From QHXM01 sp963697975 (GTDB taxonomy: Bacteria > Acidobacteriota > Blastocatellia > Pyrinomonadales > Pyrinomonadaceae), in contig OY969111.1 of assembly GCA_963697975.1 (NCBI GenBank), forward strand, positions 930,001 to 994,000: a DNA stretch of 64,000 nt, read 5' to 3'. A program made the position numbers and the translations under genes. The notes below the pieces were generated by a model. The model was given only the letters and a program-made list of their open reading frames with translations, did not search any database and was not told the DNA's origin. Each line of letters starts with the position of its first letter. Position 1 is the first letter of the stretch. This document shows positions 36,229-45,182 of the stretch, one piece after another.

Positions 36229-36311
36229 ACAGTAGGTAGCCTTTCTTTGACCCTGAAAGGGTCATTAGCCGGAGTGTTATTTGGTCGAATCGCCAAAGAT
36301 CATATCGCCAG
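36229..36311. terminator. Short hairpin between convergent genes
   Basis: GACCCTGAAAGGGTC (around 36250-36264) forms a 6-bp stem with a 3-nt loop in the 83-nt gap between the tricorn-like gene and the cyclophilin gene. No clear T-run follows, so the terminator call is weak. Confidence 0.4.
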
Positions 36312-37001
36312 TTACTGATTACTTTTCCCGCACTGCTCAACCGTTGCGCGCGTGAGGCGAACGGGCTTGGTGGGCTTTTCGCCTTCGGCCTCAGCTTTAT
36401 TCATCGCGTCCACGACCTCCATCCCGTGCGTGACGCGACCGAAGGCGGCGAACTTTCCATCGAGTTGCGTCGCCTCATTGACGAGGATGAAGAAATGCGT
36501 GGTCGCACTGTTCGGCTCATCAGGCCGCGCCATCGAGACGATCCCGCGAACGTGCTTGACGTAGCTCGGCTCGTCTGGAATCTTGCGCGCCGCTCTCTTT
36601 GCCAGTTCCAATCCCCACTTCTGCCCTGTGGAAAGATTACCGCCCTGCACGACGAAATCTTTGACGACGCGGCTGAAGGTGGTCGTATCGAAAGCTCCAA
36701 TCGAAGTCAGGTTGAGAAAGTTGCGGACGGTTTCCGGCGCAGCTTCGGCCAACATCTCAATCACAATTGCCCCGGCCTCCGTCTCCAACTTGACGCACTG
36801 GCCTGCCATCTTCTCAACGCTCGCATTGTCGAAAGGCTCAGGCGCAGGCGTCTGTGAATCACTTGGACGTGCGTTCTTCTTCGGCGGTGGTTGTGCGGAA
36901 TTATTCTGCGTTGGCATAGTCTCCTGCGCCAAAGCTCCCGAAAAAATGGCGAAGGTCAAAAATAATATTGCGAGAAAACGGCTACCCAAGCTCACTGTCA
37001 T
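36312..37001 (-). CDS. Exported cyclophilin-type peptidyl-prolyl isomerase
   Basis: 229 residues. A signal peptide (residues 1-25, ending ALA-QE) and a Pro/Asn-rich stretch precede the cyclophilin domain (about 65-225). TFSRVVKDFVVQGGN holds the catalytic Arg and the QGG motif, followed by MARPDEPNSATTHFFI and AAFGRVTHGMEVVD. It should catalyse proline isomerisation in periplasmic protein folding. Its ATG overlaps the trpE stop by 4 nt, so it is translationally coupled to trpE despite an unrelated role. Confidence 0.93.
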   Translation of the reverse strand: MTVSLGSRFLAILFLTFAIFSGALAQETMPTQNNSAQPPPKKNARPSDSQTPAPEPFDNASVEKMAGQCVKLETEAGAIVIEMLAEAAPETVRNFLNLTSIGAFDTTTFSRVVKDFVVQGGNLSTGQKWGLELAKRAARKIPDEPSYVKHVRGIVSMARPDEPNSATTHFFILVNEATQLDGKFAAFGRVTHGMEVVDAMNKAEAEGEKPTKPVRLTRATVEQCGKSNQ

Positions 37002-38503
37002 AATCCTTTCTCCGCCATCTCTATCGCGCGAAGCAATGCACGCGCCTTGTTGATTGTCTCTTCGTATTCCCGTTCAGGCACGGAATCGGACACTATTCCA
37101 GCGCCCGCCTGAGCAAAGGCGCGGCCATCGCGCATCACGATGGTGCGAATCGCAATGCACGAATCGAGATTCTGCGCGTAGTCCATGTAGAGAATTGCGC
37201 CCGCGTAGACGCCGCGCGTGTTTGGCTCAAGCTCGCGGATGATCTCCATCGCTCGCACCTTCGGCGCGCCCGTCACCGTCCCCGCCGGAAAGCAGGAAGC
37301 CAGCGCATCGAAACGATCAAGCTCATCTCTCAATCGCGCACGAAGGCTTGTGACCAGATGCTGCACATGAGAATAACGCTCAATCGACATCAAGTCTTCA
37401 ATCTCGACTGAGCCGTAATCTGCCACGCGCCCGAGATCGTTGCGGCCCAGGTCAACCAGCATCGTATGCTCGGCCACTTCCTTTTCATCGGCGCGCATCT
37501 CTTCTCCGAGCAGCCAGTCTTCCGTCTCCGTCGCACCTCGGCGGCGTGTGCCCGCGATGGGACGATAATCGAGCCGCTGCCCACGACAACGCACCAGCAT
37601 TTCAGGCGACGCGCCGATGACGGCTTCATCGCCCAGCCGGAAGAAGTACATATAGGGCGACGGGTTCGTCGCGCGCAGGGCACGATAGATAGCTACCGGA
37701 TCGGCAGCGACTTTTTTGGTGAAACGCTGCGAGAGCACGACCTGATAGCAATCGCCCGCCGTGATGTGCTCCTGCGCGCGGCGCACAGCCTCTTCAAAAT
37801 CTTTGCGCGTCCAGTTGGATTCGAGCGCGCCGTTACCGGCAGCTTTTTTATGACGCGCTGAGCGCGATGCGACGCCTCTCAGCAGCAGCTTTTCGATGCG
37901 CTCGGTCTCTATAATTGCCTTCTCGTAAAGCCCCCGCAGCCGCTCATGGCTGCCGTCGGCCTCTTCGGTTAAGACGATTGCGGTAATTTCTATGCGCTGC
38001 CGCACGCGGTCGAAAGCCAGCACCGTGCGATAGAACATCCAGACGGCATCGTCCGCATCCACTTCTCCGTCATCACTTTTTTCCAGCGAAGGCTCGAACC
38101 ATCGCGCCGCTTCGTAAGCGAGATAACCGACCGCCCCGCCGGAGAGCGGCGCAAGACCGCTACGGCGCGCCAGTTCCCTGTCGCGGAAATATTCGCGCGC
38201 AAAGTCTGTGGCGCGTACGCCTGAGAGCGTCTCTCGCTCACCACCTCGCTCGATAATCGTCTGCGCCCCGCGCCCCCGCACAATCATCTCAGGATTCGCG
38301 CCCAAGAAAGAGTAGCGCGCAACGCGCTCTCCGCCTTCGATTGATTCGAGCAGGAAAGCATAAGGCGCTCCCTCAGCCACGCGCAGGAAAGCCCCCACCG
38401 GAGTCTGCAAATCCGCGAGCACGCTGCGAACCACAGGCACGACGTTGCCGCGCTTGGCTTCGCGCAGAAAATCATCGAATGATGCGGGCTGAAGATCAAG
38501 CAT
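36998..38503 (-). CDS. trpE: Anthranilate synthase component I
   Basis: 501 residues. It converts chorismate to anthranilate with TrpG. GDCYQVVLSQRF, NPSPYMYFF, ASPEMLVR, PIAGTRRRG and GAPKVRAMEIIRELE are the chorismate-enzyme motifs, and the N-terminal LLESIEGGERVARYSFLG carries the feedback-site LLES for tryptophan. ATG at 38503 (MLDLQPASFDDF) is the natural start; the longer reading to 38572 is coded by repeat H. It is followed by the overlapping cyclophilin gene, and the rest of the trp genes lie about 4.4 kb on. Confidence 0.97.
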   Translation of the reverse strand: MLDLQPASFDDFLREAKRGNVVPVVRSVLADLQTPVGAFLRVAEGAPYAFLLESIEGGERVARYSFLGANPEMIVRGRGAQTIIERGGERETLSGVRATDFAREYFRDRELARRSGLAPLSGGAVGYLAYEAARWFEPSLEKSDDGEVDADDAVWMFYRTVLAFDRVRQRIEITAIVLTEEADGSHERLRGLYEKAIIETERIEKLLLRGVASRSARHKKAAGNGALESNWTRKDFEEAVRRAQEHITAGDCYQVVLSQRFTKKVAADPVAIYRALRATNPSPYMYFFRLGDEAVIGASPEMLVRCRGQRLDYRPIAGTRRRGATETEDWLLGEEMRADEKEVAEHTMLVDLGRNDLGRVADYGSVEIEDLMSIERYSHVQHLVTSLRARLRDELDRFDALASCFPAGTVTGAPKVRAMEIIRELEPNTRGVYAGAILYMDYAQNLDSCIAIRTIVMRDGRAFAQAGAGIVSDSVPEREYEETINKARALLRAIEMAEKGL

Positions 38504-38512
38504 ATAAGAGCC

Positions 38513-38587
38513 GTGATAGATGATAGGTGATAGGTGATAAGAAAGAGCGTGTTTCCTCTTATCACCTATCACCCATCACTTATCATC
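38513..38587. repeat. Inverted repeat H, GGTGATA heptamer arms
   Basis: Left arm 38513-38541 and right arm 38558-38587 pair with a 1-nt offset; units are GGTGATA, AGTGATG and GATGATA. The SDR stop codon (38583-38585) lies inside the right arm and the trpE start is 10 nt from the left arm. Confidence 0.92.
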
Positions 38588-39368
38588 CTACCATCTTGGT
38601 ATTGAGCCATTGTCCGCCATCTACGACGAGGATTGCGCCGTTGATGAAGCTGGCGGCGTCTGAGCAAAGGAAGACTGCCGATTGTTCTATGTCCCTGATG
38701 CGCCCGAAGCGTCCGAGCGGGATGCCTCGACGCAGCTTTTCTTTCACTTCCGCCGGGACGAGGCGCGACATGCCTTCCGTGTCTTCGATGGGGCCGGGCG
38801 CGATGGCGTTTGAGCGAATCCCGTAGCGTCCCCATTCGACGGCGAGTTGACGTGTCAGGGCGTCAACTCCCGCTTTGGCGGCGGAGACGTGAAGCTGAAG
38901 CGGTGTGCCGACGTAATGGAGTGTCGCGCTGATGTTCAGAATCTGCCCGCGCTCTTTTTTAAGCTCCGCGAAGGCCGCGCGGCAGACGTTGAAGGTTCCC
39001 TTCAGATCAATGTCTATAACCGTGCCGAATCCGTTGGGCGATAACTCTTCCGCCGGGCAGAGAAAGTTACCCGCCGCGCCGTTGACGACGATGTCCAGCT
39101 TGCCGAACTTCTCGACGGTCGCGGCAATGGCCTGTTCGACCTCTTCCATTTTCCGCACGTCGGCTGTGACAGCGAAAGCCTCACCACCTGCGGCGCGAAT
39201 CTTCTCAGCCGCCGGTTCGAGATGCTCCATCTTACGGCTCACAAGCGCCACGCGCGCGCCGCTTTCGGCCAGCGCACGCGCCACGCCGCCCGTAATCCCC
39301 GTCCCCCCGCCCGTCACAAACGCGACGCGACCTTTCAGCAATCCATCAGTAAAAGTTTTTTCAATCAT
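38583..39368 (-). CDS. SDR, peroxisomal-type 2,4-dienoyl-CoA reductase-like
   Basis: 261 residues. The NADP loop TGGGTGITGGVA (19-30) and NGAAGNFLCPAEELS are near-signature for 2,4-dienoyl-CoA reductase. As in that subfamily the usual YxxxK Tyr is absent, with HVSAAKAGVDALTRQLAVEWG carrying only the Lys. It would reduce dienoyl-CoA intermediates during oxidation of unsaturated fatty acids. ATG at 39368 is the true start; the ORF upstream is read out of repeat I. The stop codon lies in repeat H. No other fatty-acid genes adjoin. Confidence 0.88.
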   Translation of the reverse strand: MIEKTFTDGLLKGRVAFVTGGGTGITGGVARALAESGARVALVSRKMEHLEPAAEKIRAAGGEAFAVTADVRKMEEVEQAIAATVEKFGKLDIVVNGAAGNFLCPAEELSPNGFGTVIDIDLKGTFNVCRAAFAELKKERGQILNISATLHYVGTPLQLHVSAAKAGVDALTRQLAVEWGRYGIRSNAIAPGPIEDTEGMSRLVPAEVKEKLRRGIPLGRFGRIRDIEQSAVFLCSDAASFINGAILVVDGGQWLNTKMVG

Positions 39369-39373
39369 AATTT

Positions 39374-39460
39374 GGTGATAGGTGAGAGGTGATGGGTGAT
39401 AGGTGATAAGAGGAAACCACATTGTTCTTTCTTATCACCTATCACCCATCACCTCTCACC
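39374..39460. repeat. Inverted repeat I, 30-bp perfect GGTGATA-type hairpin
   Basis: 39381-39410 and 39431-39460 are exact reverse complements over 30 bp, with a 20-nt loop. One further unmatched unit lies at 39374-39380. It is 4 nt from the stop of the dikinase-like gene and 5 nt from the SDR start. Confidence 0.95.
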
Positions 39461-39464
39461 GCTT

Positions 39465-41381
39465 TTAGCCTCCTGCAATGTACGGGCGCGATTGGATAAT
39501 GTAAATCTGCCCTTTCATGTAAGCCCATTCGATGTCCTGATCGCGGCTGCGAAAGGTGCGCTTGATCTGGTCTGCGGCGCGCACCAGCCGCCGAATCACC
39601 TCATCGGTTAACACGGCGCGCTCACCCGTGATGGGGATCTCACGGACTCCGCCTTTTTCATCAAAGGTCAGGAGGCTGTCTTCCGCCGAGCGCGTCAGTA
39701 TCTGCACGGAGCTTCCGCGTGGCCGGTAAAGAATCTGCTCCGCAATCTTCTTACCTTCGACGACTTTTATCCCCAGACCACGCTTGGCGCTGATGTAGAT
39801 TGCGCCGCGATTGTCCTTGTCGTAAGGATCGGTGGTAATCATCACGCCGGAACTTTCCGAATTGATGCCCTCCTGAATCAACACGGCCATGAAGATTTTC
39901 GAGTGGTCGACGTTGGCGCGCTCTCTGGCCTCATATGCCTCGAAGTTCCAGAGCGAAGCCCAGACGGTCTTAATCGCTTCGATGAGTTGTTCGTCGCCTT
40001 TGACGTTCGGCACGGTGTCGTAGAGTCCAGCGCCGCTGAAGTTTGGCAAGTCTTCCGAATTTGAAGAACTGCGGACGAACAATCCCTTGCCTGGAAACTC
40101 CGTAGCGACGCGGCGCAGGATTTCCGCGCGCAGCCTGTTATTCACCTTCGCCTTTTGAATGCGCTCGCGCATCGCTGTCAGGCGCTCGCGCCGGTAGGCC
40201 GGGTCGTGAACGAAACGCTGGTCGTTCATCATCTCGTAGATTGCTTCTTCCAGATTATTCTCTTTGACGAACTGGTCGTAATAAAAAAACGGGATAGTGA
40301 AACCACCCGGCACAACTATTCCGGGCAGCCGCGCGTTCATCACCTCGCCCAGATTGGCGGACTTCCCTCCATAAGCGGTGATCTGACGCGCTCGTTGCTC
40401 ACGCAGTGCCGCGAGCCGCGTCGTTTGCAGATCGGAGCGCGGCTTCATCACGTCGAGCCGTTCTTTCAATCGCTTCTGATATTCGTCTATCTGATTCAAA
40501 TCGGCGCGCTTGATTGAATACTTATCACGCAAGGTCTCAAAGCTGACCCACCAGCCGTCATACTGCTTCAAAAGCTCCTGCGCGTTTTTGATGTAAGCGT
40601 TCGGCACGCCCCAACCCTTTGCCAGCAAATTGATGTGCGAGAGCGGCGTCGAAGGCTGCGTCGTGATGATTCCGGCAACGGGCGGCAACTGGATAGGCAC
40701 TTCGTTGAGGACGAGGATTTCGTTGAAGCCGATTTCCGTGTGCTCGTCCAGCTTTTCGATAATGTGAATCCGTCCGAGACCGCGCGCCACGTTGAGCGCC
40801 TGATAGTCCTGCTCCTTTGAAATCTCGCTTTGCAACACGCGCGGCAAATCTTTAAGCGTGGCGGACGCTTCTTCCTGCCTGAGCGAGTTCGGCTTGTAGA
40901 CGACAGGCTCGAAGAAACTCTTGCTGATAACATCGAACGTGAGCTTGATCTGCTCTGCCGGAATCAAATCGCCTTCCCAGAACTCGAATGTCCAGCGCTT
41001 GATCGGAGTTTGATAGGCGAGCGTGCCGAGGATGAAGCGGCGATTGGGTTTCAGATAGTTGTTCTCGAAAAATTCCTGCCCGCGCTCTAATGATAAATAG
41101 TTGCCGTTGACGAAATCTTTGTGGAAGGTGTAGCGCCTGGCGTTGGCGTAATAGATTTTATTATTATCCTTGCGGTCAATGACGAAGAGAACGTGCGGCA
41201 GCGGGTAGGGCGTATCGGCATCGTAGCTGCGAGAGAGAGAATCAAACTCGGCGCGCGAATTGATCGCAGGCAGGTAGCGTTTATCCGAAGATTGAGCTTG
41301 AGAATCAATGCTGGAAAAAGCCGAAAGACTAAAAGCCACAACCAGACATGCAGCCAGCCGGTAATTTCTTCTGTAAATCAT
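39465..41381 (-). CDS. Exported dikinase-like protein (phosphohistidine swivel + PPDK/PEP-synthase ATP domain)
   Basis: 638 residues with a signal peptide (1-30, ending SQAQ-SS). After an unassigned N-terminal region (40-190), a swivelling phosphohistidine domain carries TPLSHINLLAKGWGVPNA with His249. A C-terminal PPDK_N-type ATP-binding domain follows: YGGKSANLGEV (near 340), FVRSSSNSEDLPNFSGAGLYDT (near 430) and DIEWAYMKGQIYIIQSRP at the end. The order His domain then ATP domain, with no PEP-binding barrel, resembles alpha-glucan water dikinases, not PpsA. An ATP-using dikinase outside the cytoplasm is odd. Substrate and true location are unproven. Confidence 0.82.
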   Translation of the reverse strand: MIYRRNYRLAACLVVAFSLSAFSSIDSQAQSSDKRYLPAINSRAEFDSLSRSYDADTPYPLPHVLFVIDRKDNNKIYYANARRYTFHKDFVNGNYLSLERGQEFFENNYLKPNRRFILGTLAYQTPIKRWTFEFWEGDLIPAEQIKLTFDVISKSFFEPVVYKPNSLRQEEASATLKDLPRVLQSEISKEQDYQALNVARGLGRIHIIEKLDEHTEIGFNEILVLNEVPIQLPPVAGIITTQPSTPLSHINLLAKGWGVPNAYIKNAQELLKQYDGWWVSFETLRDKYSIKRADLNQIDEYQKRLKERLDVMKPRSDLQTTRLAALREQRARQITAYGGKSANLGEVMNARLPGIVVPGGFTIPFFYYDQFVKENNLEEAIYEMMNDQRFVHDPAYRRERLTAMRERIQKAKVNNRLRAEILRRVATEFPGKGLFVRSSSNSEDLPNFSGAGLYDTVPNVKGDEQLIEAIKTVWASLWNFEAYEARERANVDHSKIFMAVLIQEGINSESSGVMITTDPYDKDNRGAIYISAKRGLGIKVVEGKKIAEQILYRPRGSSVQILTRSAEDSLLTFDEKGGVREIPITGERAVLTDEVIRRLVRAADQIKRTFRSRDQDIEWAYMKGQIYIIQSRPYIAGG

Positions 41382-41398
41382 AACTTCCCTATCTTTCT

Positions 41399-41725
41399 TT
41401 AGCCTTGAACTCTTCCGTTGTGGCCTTCGCTGATATGCCTTTCGACGACATTAATCAGGGTGTTCAGCCGGTCATCAGTGCGCGCCTGTGATTCGAGCAA
41501 CGCTACCACTCTCTCCTCGGTTCGTTGCTGCGCCTCCGCAACCGCAGCCACGACTTCATTCACGTGGGTCTGCATTCTTGCCATGTTCGCCACTGTCTCG
41601 TCTGTCCGTCTCTGGCTTTCTGCAAGCAAGCTCATGTTTTCTCTCAGCACATCTATGTTCACAGCAAACTGCACCTGCTGCTCAAGGATGAACTCCATCT
41701 TCTTCTGCATCCCTTCTTCGGTCAT
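41399..41725 (-). CDS. Small coiled-coil protein
   Basis: 108 residues, almost entirely helical with heptad spacing (VAEAQQRTEERVVALLESQARTD-like units), and no membrane segment. Repeated SQRRTDETVANM / AQQRTEERVVAL / SQARTDDRLNTL units suggest an elongated oligomer. Its ATG shares one base with the decarboxylase stop (TGATG), so it is translationally coupled; AAAGGA lies 8 nt before the ATG. The function is unknown; similar small proteins are common orphans in this kind of genome. Confidence 0.75.
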   Translation of the reverse strand: MTEEGMQKKMEFILEQQVQFAVNIDVLRENMSLLAESQRRTDETVANMARMQTHVNEVVAAVAEAQQRTEERVVALLESQARTDDRLNTLINVVERHISEGHNGRVQG

Positions 41726-43221
41726 CACAGTTTCCTTTCTTCCATAAGCTTCCCGCTCTCACGCCGCAGCAATTCTACCAGATCATCCATGTGACGGCGC
41801 TCTGTCAGAAAGCTGTTGACGTTGACGCGGATGGCGCGTCGTCCTTTTAGCACGGTAGTCGAAAGCCACGCCTCCCGGCTCTGCTCGACGCGCTGCTGCA
41901 ACTGGCGCTGCAAGGAATCCTGCGCCGCGTCATCCTGCTCGCGTGCATTTTCCGGCAGGAAGCGGAAACAGCAAACGGCCGTCTCCACACGCCCGGCGCG
42001 CTCGAAGTCTTCAAGTTCGTCAATGCGGGCGGCGAGATAATGTGTCAAGTCAATCTGCCGCTCGATGATTCGAGCATAGCCGCGCGTGCCCATGAATTTC
42101 AGGGCCATCCAGATTTTCAGCGCGTTGAAGCGGCGCGTGCCGAGTTGACCGTAGCGAAAAAAGTCGTACTCCACATCCGTCCCGCCTCGCTCCTCGCTCA
42201 AATACTCCGGTGTAATGTCGAACGCATCGCGCAGGATGCGCCCGCCCTCTCGGACCAGCAGCGCGCCGCAGGCGAACGGCACGAACATCCATTTGTGCGG
42301 GTCAATCGTGATGGAATCGGCGCGCTCGATTCCTCTTAACAGCGATTTGTGCTTGTCCGAGAACGCGAGCGCACCGCCATAAGCCGCGTCAACATGAAAC
42401 CAGCAATCATGCTCGCGTGCGATGTCTGCCAGTTCATCCAGCGGATCAACAACGCCGGTCGAGGTTGCGCCAGCCGCGCCAGCGATGCAACAGAGAATAC
42501 GACCAGCACGCCTGTCCTGCTCAATCGCTTCGCGAAGCCTATCCGTGCGGATGTGAAAACAATCGTCCGTCTCAATCTTTCTCAGATTCTCGCGCCCAAG
42601 CCCCAGAATATCCACGCTCTTGTTTAACGAATAGTGACACTGCTCGGATGCATAGACCACTAACTCGCCGCCGCTCGCGCGGACGCCCTTGTCCCGCACA
42701 TCTCTGTGCGCCTTATCTCGCGCGCATTTCAATCCGATGAGGTTTGCTTCCGAGCCGCCGCTCGTCAATGTGCCGAAGCTCTCGCTTCCGTAACCGATAA
42801 GTTCACAGAGCCAGCGCAAGACGCGCGCTTCGATGATGCTGGCCGAAGGAGAATTGCGCCACGCCGCGCCGTTCTGGTTAATCGCGGAAGCGAGCGCGTC
42901 CGCCCAGACGGCAATCGGCAGAGGCGTCGGATTGAACAGCCCGTAATAACGCGGGCTTGCGATCTGCATCACGTGCGGCGCAACTTCTGTTTCAAAGCGA
43001 GCCAGAATTTCGTCGGCGCTCGCTCCCGTCACGGGCAACGGTTCGTCAAAAATCTTTTCGAGGGTCTCGGGCGTTGCATCCGAAATGACCGGCAAGCCAT
43101 CCAGCTCGCGCGCGTAGTCGCTGATTATTTTCGTGACCGCGCGACCCAAACGCTCATGCTCTGCGCTCAAATCTGGCCTGGTAATTGGGATATGTGAATT
43201 GGAATTTTTGCTTTCGGTCAT
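41725..43221 (-). CDS. Group II PLP-dependent amino-acid decarboxylase
   Basis: 498 residues, aromatic-L-amino-acid/glutamate decarboxylase superfamily. GTLTSGGSEANLIGLKCAR (about 155-173) is the cofactor loop, WFHVDAAYGGAL carries the Asp, and IDPHKWMFVPFACG (about 307-320) has the PLP Lys. The N-terminal PRYYGLFNPTPLPI resembles the DOPA/tyrosine decarboxylase branch more than GadB. It should decarboxylate an aromatic or acidic amino acid to an amine. It is divergent from rsmG and coupled to the coiled-coil gene. Confidence 0.9.
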   Translation of the reverse strand: MTESKNSNSHIPITRPDLSAEHERLGRAVTKIISDYARELDGLPVISDATPETLEKIFDEPLPVTGASADEILARFETEVAPHVMQIASPRYYGLFNPTPLPIAVWADALASAINQNGAAWRNSPSASIIEARVLRWLCELIGYGSESFGTLTSGGSEANLIGLKCARDKAHRDVRDKGVRASGGELVVYASEQCHYSLNKSVDILGLGRENLRKIETDDCFHIRTDRLREAIEQDRRAGRILCCIAGAAGATSTGVVDPLDELADIAREHDCWFHVDAAYGGALAFSDKHKSLLRGIERADSITIDPHKWMFVPFACGALLVREGGRILRDAFDITPEYLSEERGGTDVEYDFFRYGQLGTRRFNALKIWMALKFMGTRGYARIIERQIDLTHYLAARIDELEDFERAGRVETAVCCFRFLPENAREQDDAAQDSLQRQLQQRVEQSREAWLSTTVLKGRRAIRVNVNSFLTERRHMDDLVELLRRESGKLMEERKL

Positions 43222-43262
43222 TGTTCTTCGTTAAGCTAAAGCGAGTCGTAGATCAAAACAAG

Positions 43263-43901
43263 ATGAATAAAAACTCAACACGCGCCGACGAATTTGCAGA
43301 CGCGATTAAAGAATACGCGCCGCGCTACGAGGTGCAATTGACTGATGCTGAAATCGCGCGTTTACGAGAATACTACGAGCAGGTGATGGCGTGGAATACG
43401 CGGCTGCATCTGGTCGCACCTTGCTCGCCTGCGGAGTTTGCGACGCGCCATGTGCTCGAATCGCTCGTCGCGCTCGCGCACCTGACCGCTGGCGCACATG
43501 TCGCAGACGTTGGCTCAGGCGCGGGGCTACCCGTTATTCCCTGCCTGATCGTGCAGCCTGACTTGCGCGCCACGCTGATCGAGTCCTCACCGAAGAAGGC
43601 CGTCTTCCTGCGCGAAGCCTTGCGGCGCGTAGGCGCACAAGAGATGGCACAGGTCATCGCAGAAAGATTCGAGAAGCTGCCCACGCCGGATGTTGATTTT
43701 ATAACTTGCCGCGCTCTCGACCGTTTCACAGAGATGTTTCCGAAAATCATCGAGTGGTCGCCGCCCAAAAGCACGCTGCTGCTTTTCGGAGGAGAGAGCT
43801 TGCGTGAGCAGATCGAAAAGCTTGCTCTCAGCTACAACGTCATCAGCATTCCCGAATCCGAGCGGCGTTTCCTTTTCATTATAAAACGGCGCGAGCTTTG
43901 A
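43263..43901 (+). CDS. rsmG: 16S rRNA (guanine527-N7)-methyltransferase
   Basis: 212 residues. VADVGSGAGLPVIPCLIVQP (about 76-95) is the SAM loop and SSPKKAVFLREALRRVG the family-specific helix; CRALDRFTEMFP follows. N-terminal YYEQVMAWNTRLHLVAP matches the GidB/RsmG start region. It methylates G527 of 16S rRNA. Usually gidA/mnmG adjoins, but not here. ATG at 43263 is preferred; an upstream in-frame start at 43185 would overlap the divergent decarboxylase start. Confidence 0.95.
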   Translation: MNKNSTRADEFADAIKEYAPRYEVQLTDAEIARLREYYEQVMAWNTRLHLVAPCSPAEFATRHVLESLVALAHLTAGAHVADVGSGAGLPVIPCLIVQPDLRATLIESSPKKAVFLREALRRVGAQEMAQVIAERFEKLPTPDVDFITCRALDRFTEMFPKIIEWSPPKSTLLLFGGESLREQIEKLALSYNVISIPESERRFLFIIKRREL

Positions 43902-44099
43902 TTCACCCGCGGGCTAACTTTTGCGCTACCTCTTTGAGATGAAGTCTCCCCGACCAGAGCATTCGTCTTTCGGTTAAAAATGTTGGCTTAAATGGATAAT
44001 GGAGGTAGTATCCAGTGCCTTAAGGTTTTAATACTCCTGCTAATGAAAGCAGGCTCTACGCTAGCTTCATTTAAAAACCCATGACCTTTGGAGGATAGG

Positions 44100-44639
44100 A
44101 TGAAGAAAGGTGCTTATCTGATTCTGATCGCATCTGTCATTAGTTTGTCAGGAGGATGTTCCTTACTTAAAAAAGGGCCGGATAAAATTTTGATTGGAAC
44201 ATGGGCTGTTTCCTCCTATATCTCACCCGCCGAGGCAGCCAAGAAGTCAGAAGAACCAATCCCCGAAGGCATCAGCATGGAGATGTCAATGGCGGGTTCC
44301 GCCACTTATCATGTCGGCAAGAAATACAATCAGGATGGCGAGGTGACACTCCGCCTTCGCAAAGGCGGAGAAGAAAAGGCGCTTAGATTCTACGTGCGCG
44401 AGGCAGGTGTCTGGGAGATACAGGGTGACGTTTTGGTCGAAACAGCCGGAGATTTTTCCGTGACGCCGATGGATGAGATGACAAAAGCGATACTGGAAGC
44501 CGCGCCGGAATTTAAGTCTGTAATAACGCCTGTTAAAGGCGAAAGCACTTCATACAAGCTTAAGGAATTTTCCGACTCTAAATTTATATTGGAGGAGAAA
44601 GAGTACGGAACGACAGTAATTTTACAGAGAAAAAGTTGA
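44100..44639 (+). CDS. Putative lipoprotein of unknown function
   Basis: 179 residues. The signal MKKGAYLILIASVISLSGGC ends in Cys20, which can be lipidated, although SGG before it is a loose lipobox. The mature part starts LIGTWAVSSY, the opening of lipocalin-like or 'lipoprotein of lipid/heme binding' folds, and continues with alternating strands to the C-terminus. A strong GGAGG lies 6-10 nt before ATG 44100. It is followed by a second small exported protein with a similar NWTV opening. Function unknown. Confidence 0.75.
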   Translation: MKKGAYLILIASVISLSGGCSLLKKGPDKILIGTWAVSSYISPAEAAKKSEEPIPEGISMEMSMAGSATYHVGKKYNQDGEVTLRLRKGGEEKALRFYVREAGVWEIQGDVLVETAGDFSVTPMDEMTKAILEAAPEFKSVITPVKGESTSYKLKEFSDSKFILEEKEYGTTVILQRKS

Positions 44640-44702
44640 GACGTTGAGTCAGTTCTGTTTTTATCAGGGTCAAAGACGATGAATGCCACACGAGGCAGCC
44701 GA

Positions 44703-45182
44703 ATGAAGATCGCTATAGCGATTGCTTTGCTCGCAACAGGAGGATTCTTCTACGCGACTAAATCTTTCTCAAACGGGACTCCATCCGACCTCGCCTATTT
44801 CAAAGGAAACTGGACGGTCGCATTGAGAAGCAATCCGAAGGAGACTTTTAGTTGGACGGTGAAAGAAGATTTACAGGGAGGCTGGATGGTTGGTGTCGTC
44901 GAAAAGAATGGGGAGAAAGTATCAACAGATTTTTGGCGGCAAGACGGCAAGAGGATTGAGCGTTTCGCGTTCACGGCGAGCGGCGCATTTGTGAAGATCG
45001 AAAGTTCGGGCTGGGAAGCAGACAGGCTGGTGATGCTGGGCGTGATGAGTGATAAGACAGGAGAAACAAAAATCAGAGAGACGATTACCAGAGTAAATGA
45101 CCGCCGTTTTCAAGCTCTCTGGGAAAAGGAAAGCCCGGACGGCAAATGGATTGTGTTTGCGGACGAAATCTGCACCAAGTAA
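44703..45182 (+). CDS. Small exported protein, lipocalin-like opening
   Basis: 159 residues. The N-terminus MKIAIAIALLATGGFFYATKS is a signal peptide or anchor, then YFKGNWTVALRSNPKETFSWTVKEDLQGGWM and a beta-rich body ending DEICTK. The pattern resembles small proteins that report 'activity loss' or bind lipids (DUF1579-like), but I cannot fix a family. ATG at 44703 has GAGG upstream; the ATG at 44679 is an alternative. It ends one base before repeat J. Confidence 0.7.
   Translation: MKIAIAIALLATGGFFYATKSFSNGTPSDLAYFKGNWTVALRSNPKETFSWTVKEDLQGGWMVGVVEKNGEKVSTDFWRQDGKRIERFAFTASGAFVKIESSGWEADRLVMLGVMSDKTGETKIRETITRVNDRRFQALWEKESPDGKWIVFADEICTK

Noticed and set aside
38504..38572. Longer N-terminus for trpE
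   Set aside because: The residues HALSYHLSPI are a translation of repeat H; ATG 38503 gives the natural start.
39369..39422. Longer N-terminus for the SDR
   Set aside because: The residues are a translation of repeat I; MIEKTF at 39368 is the natural start.
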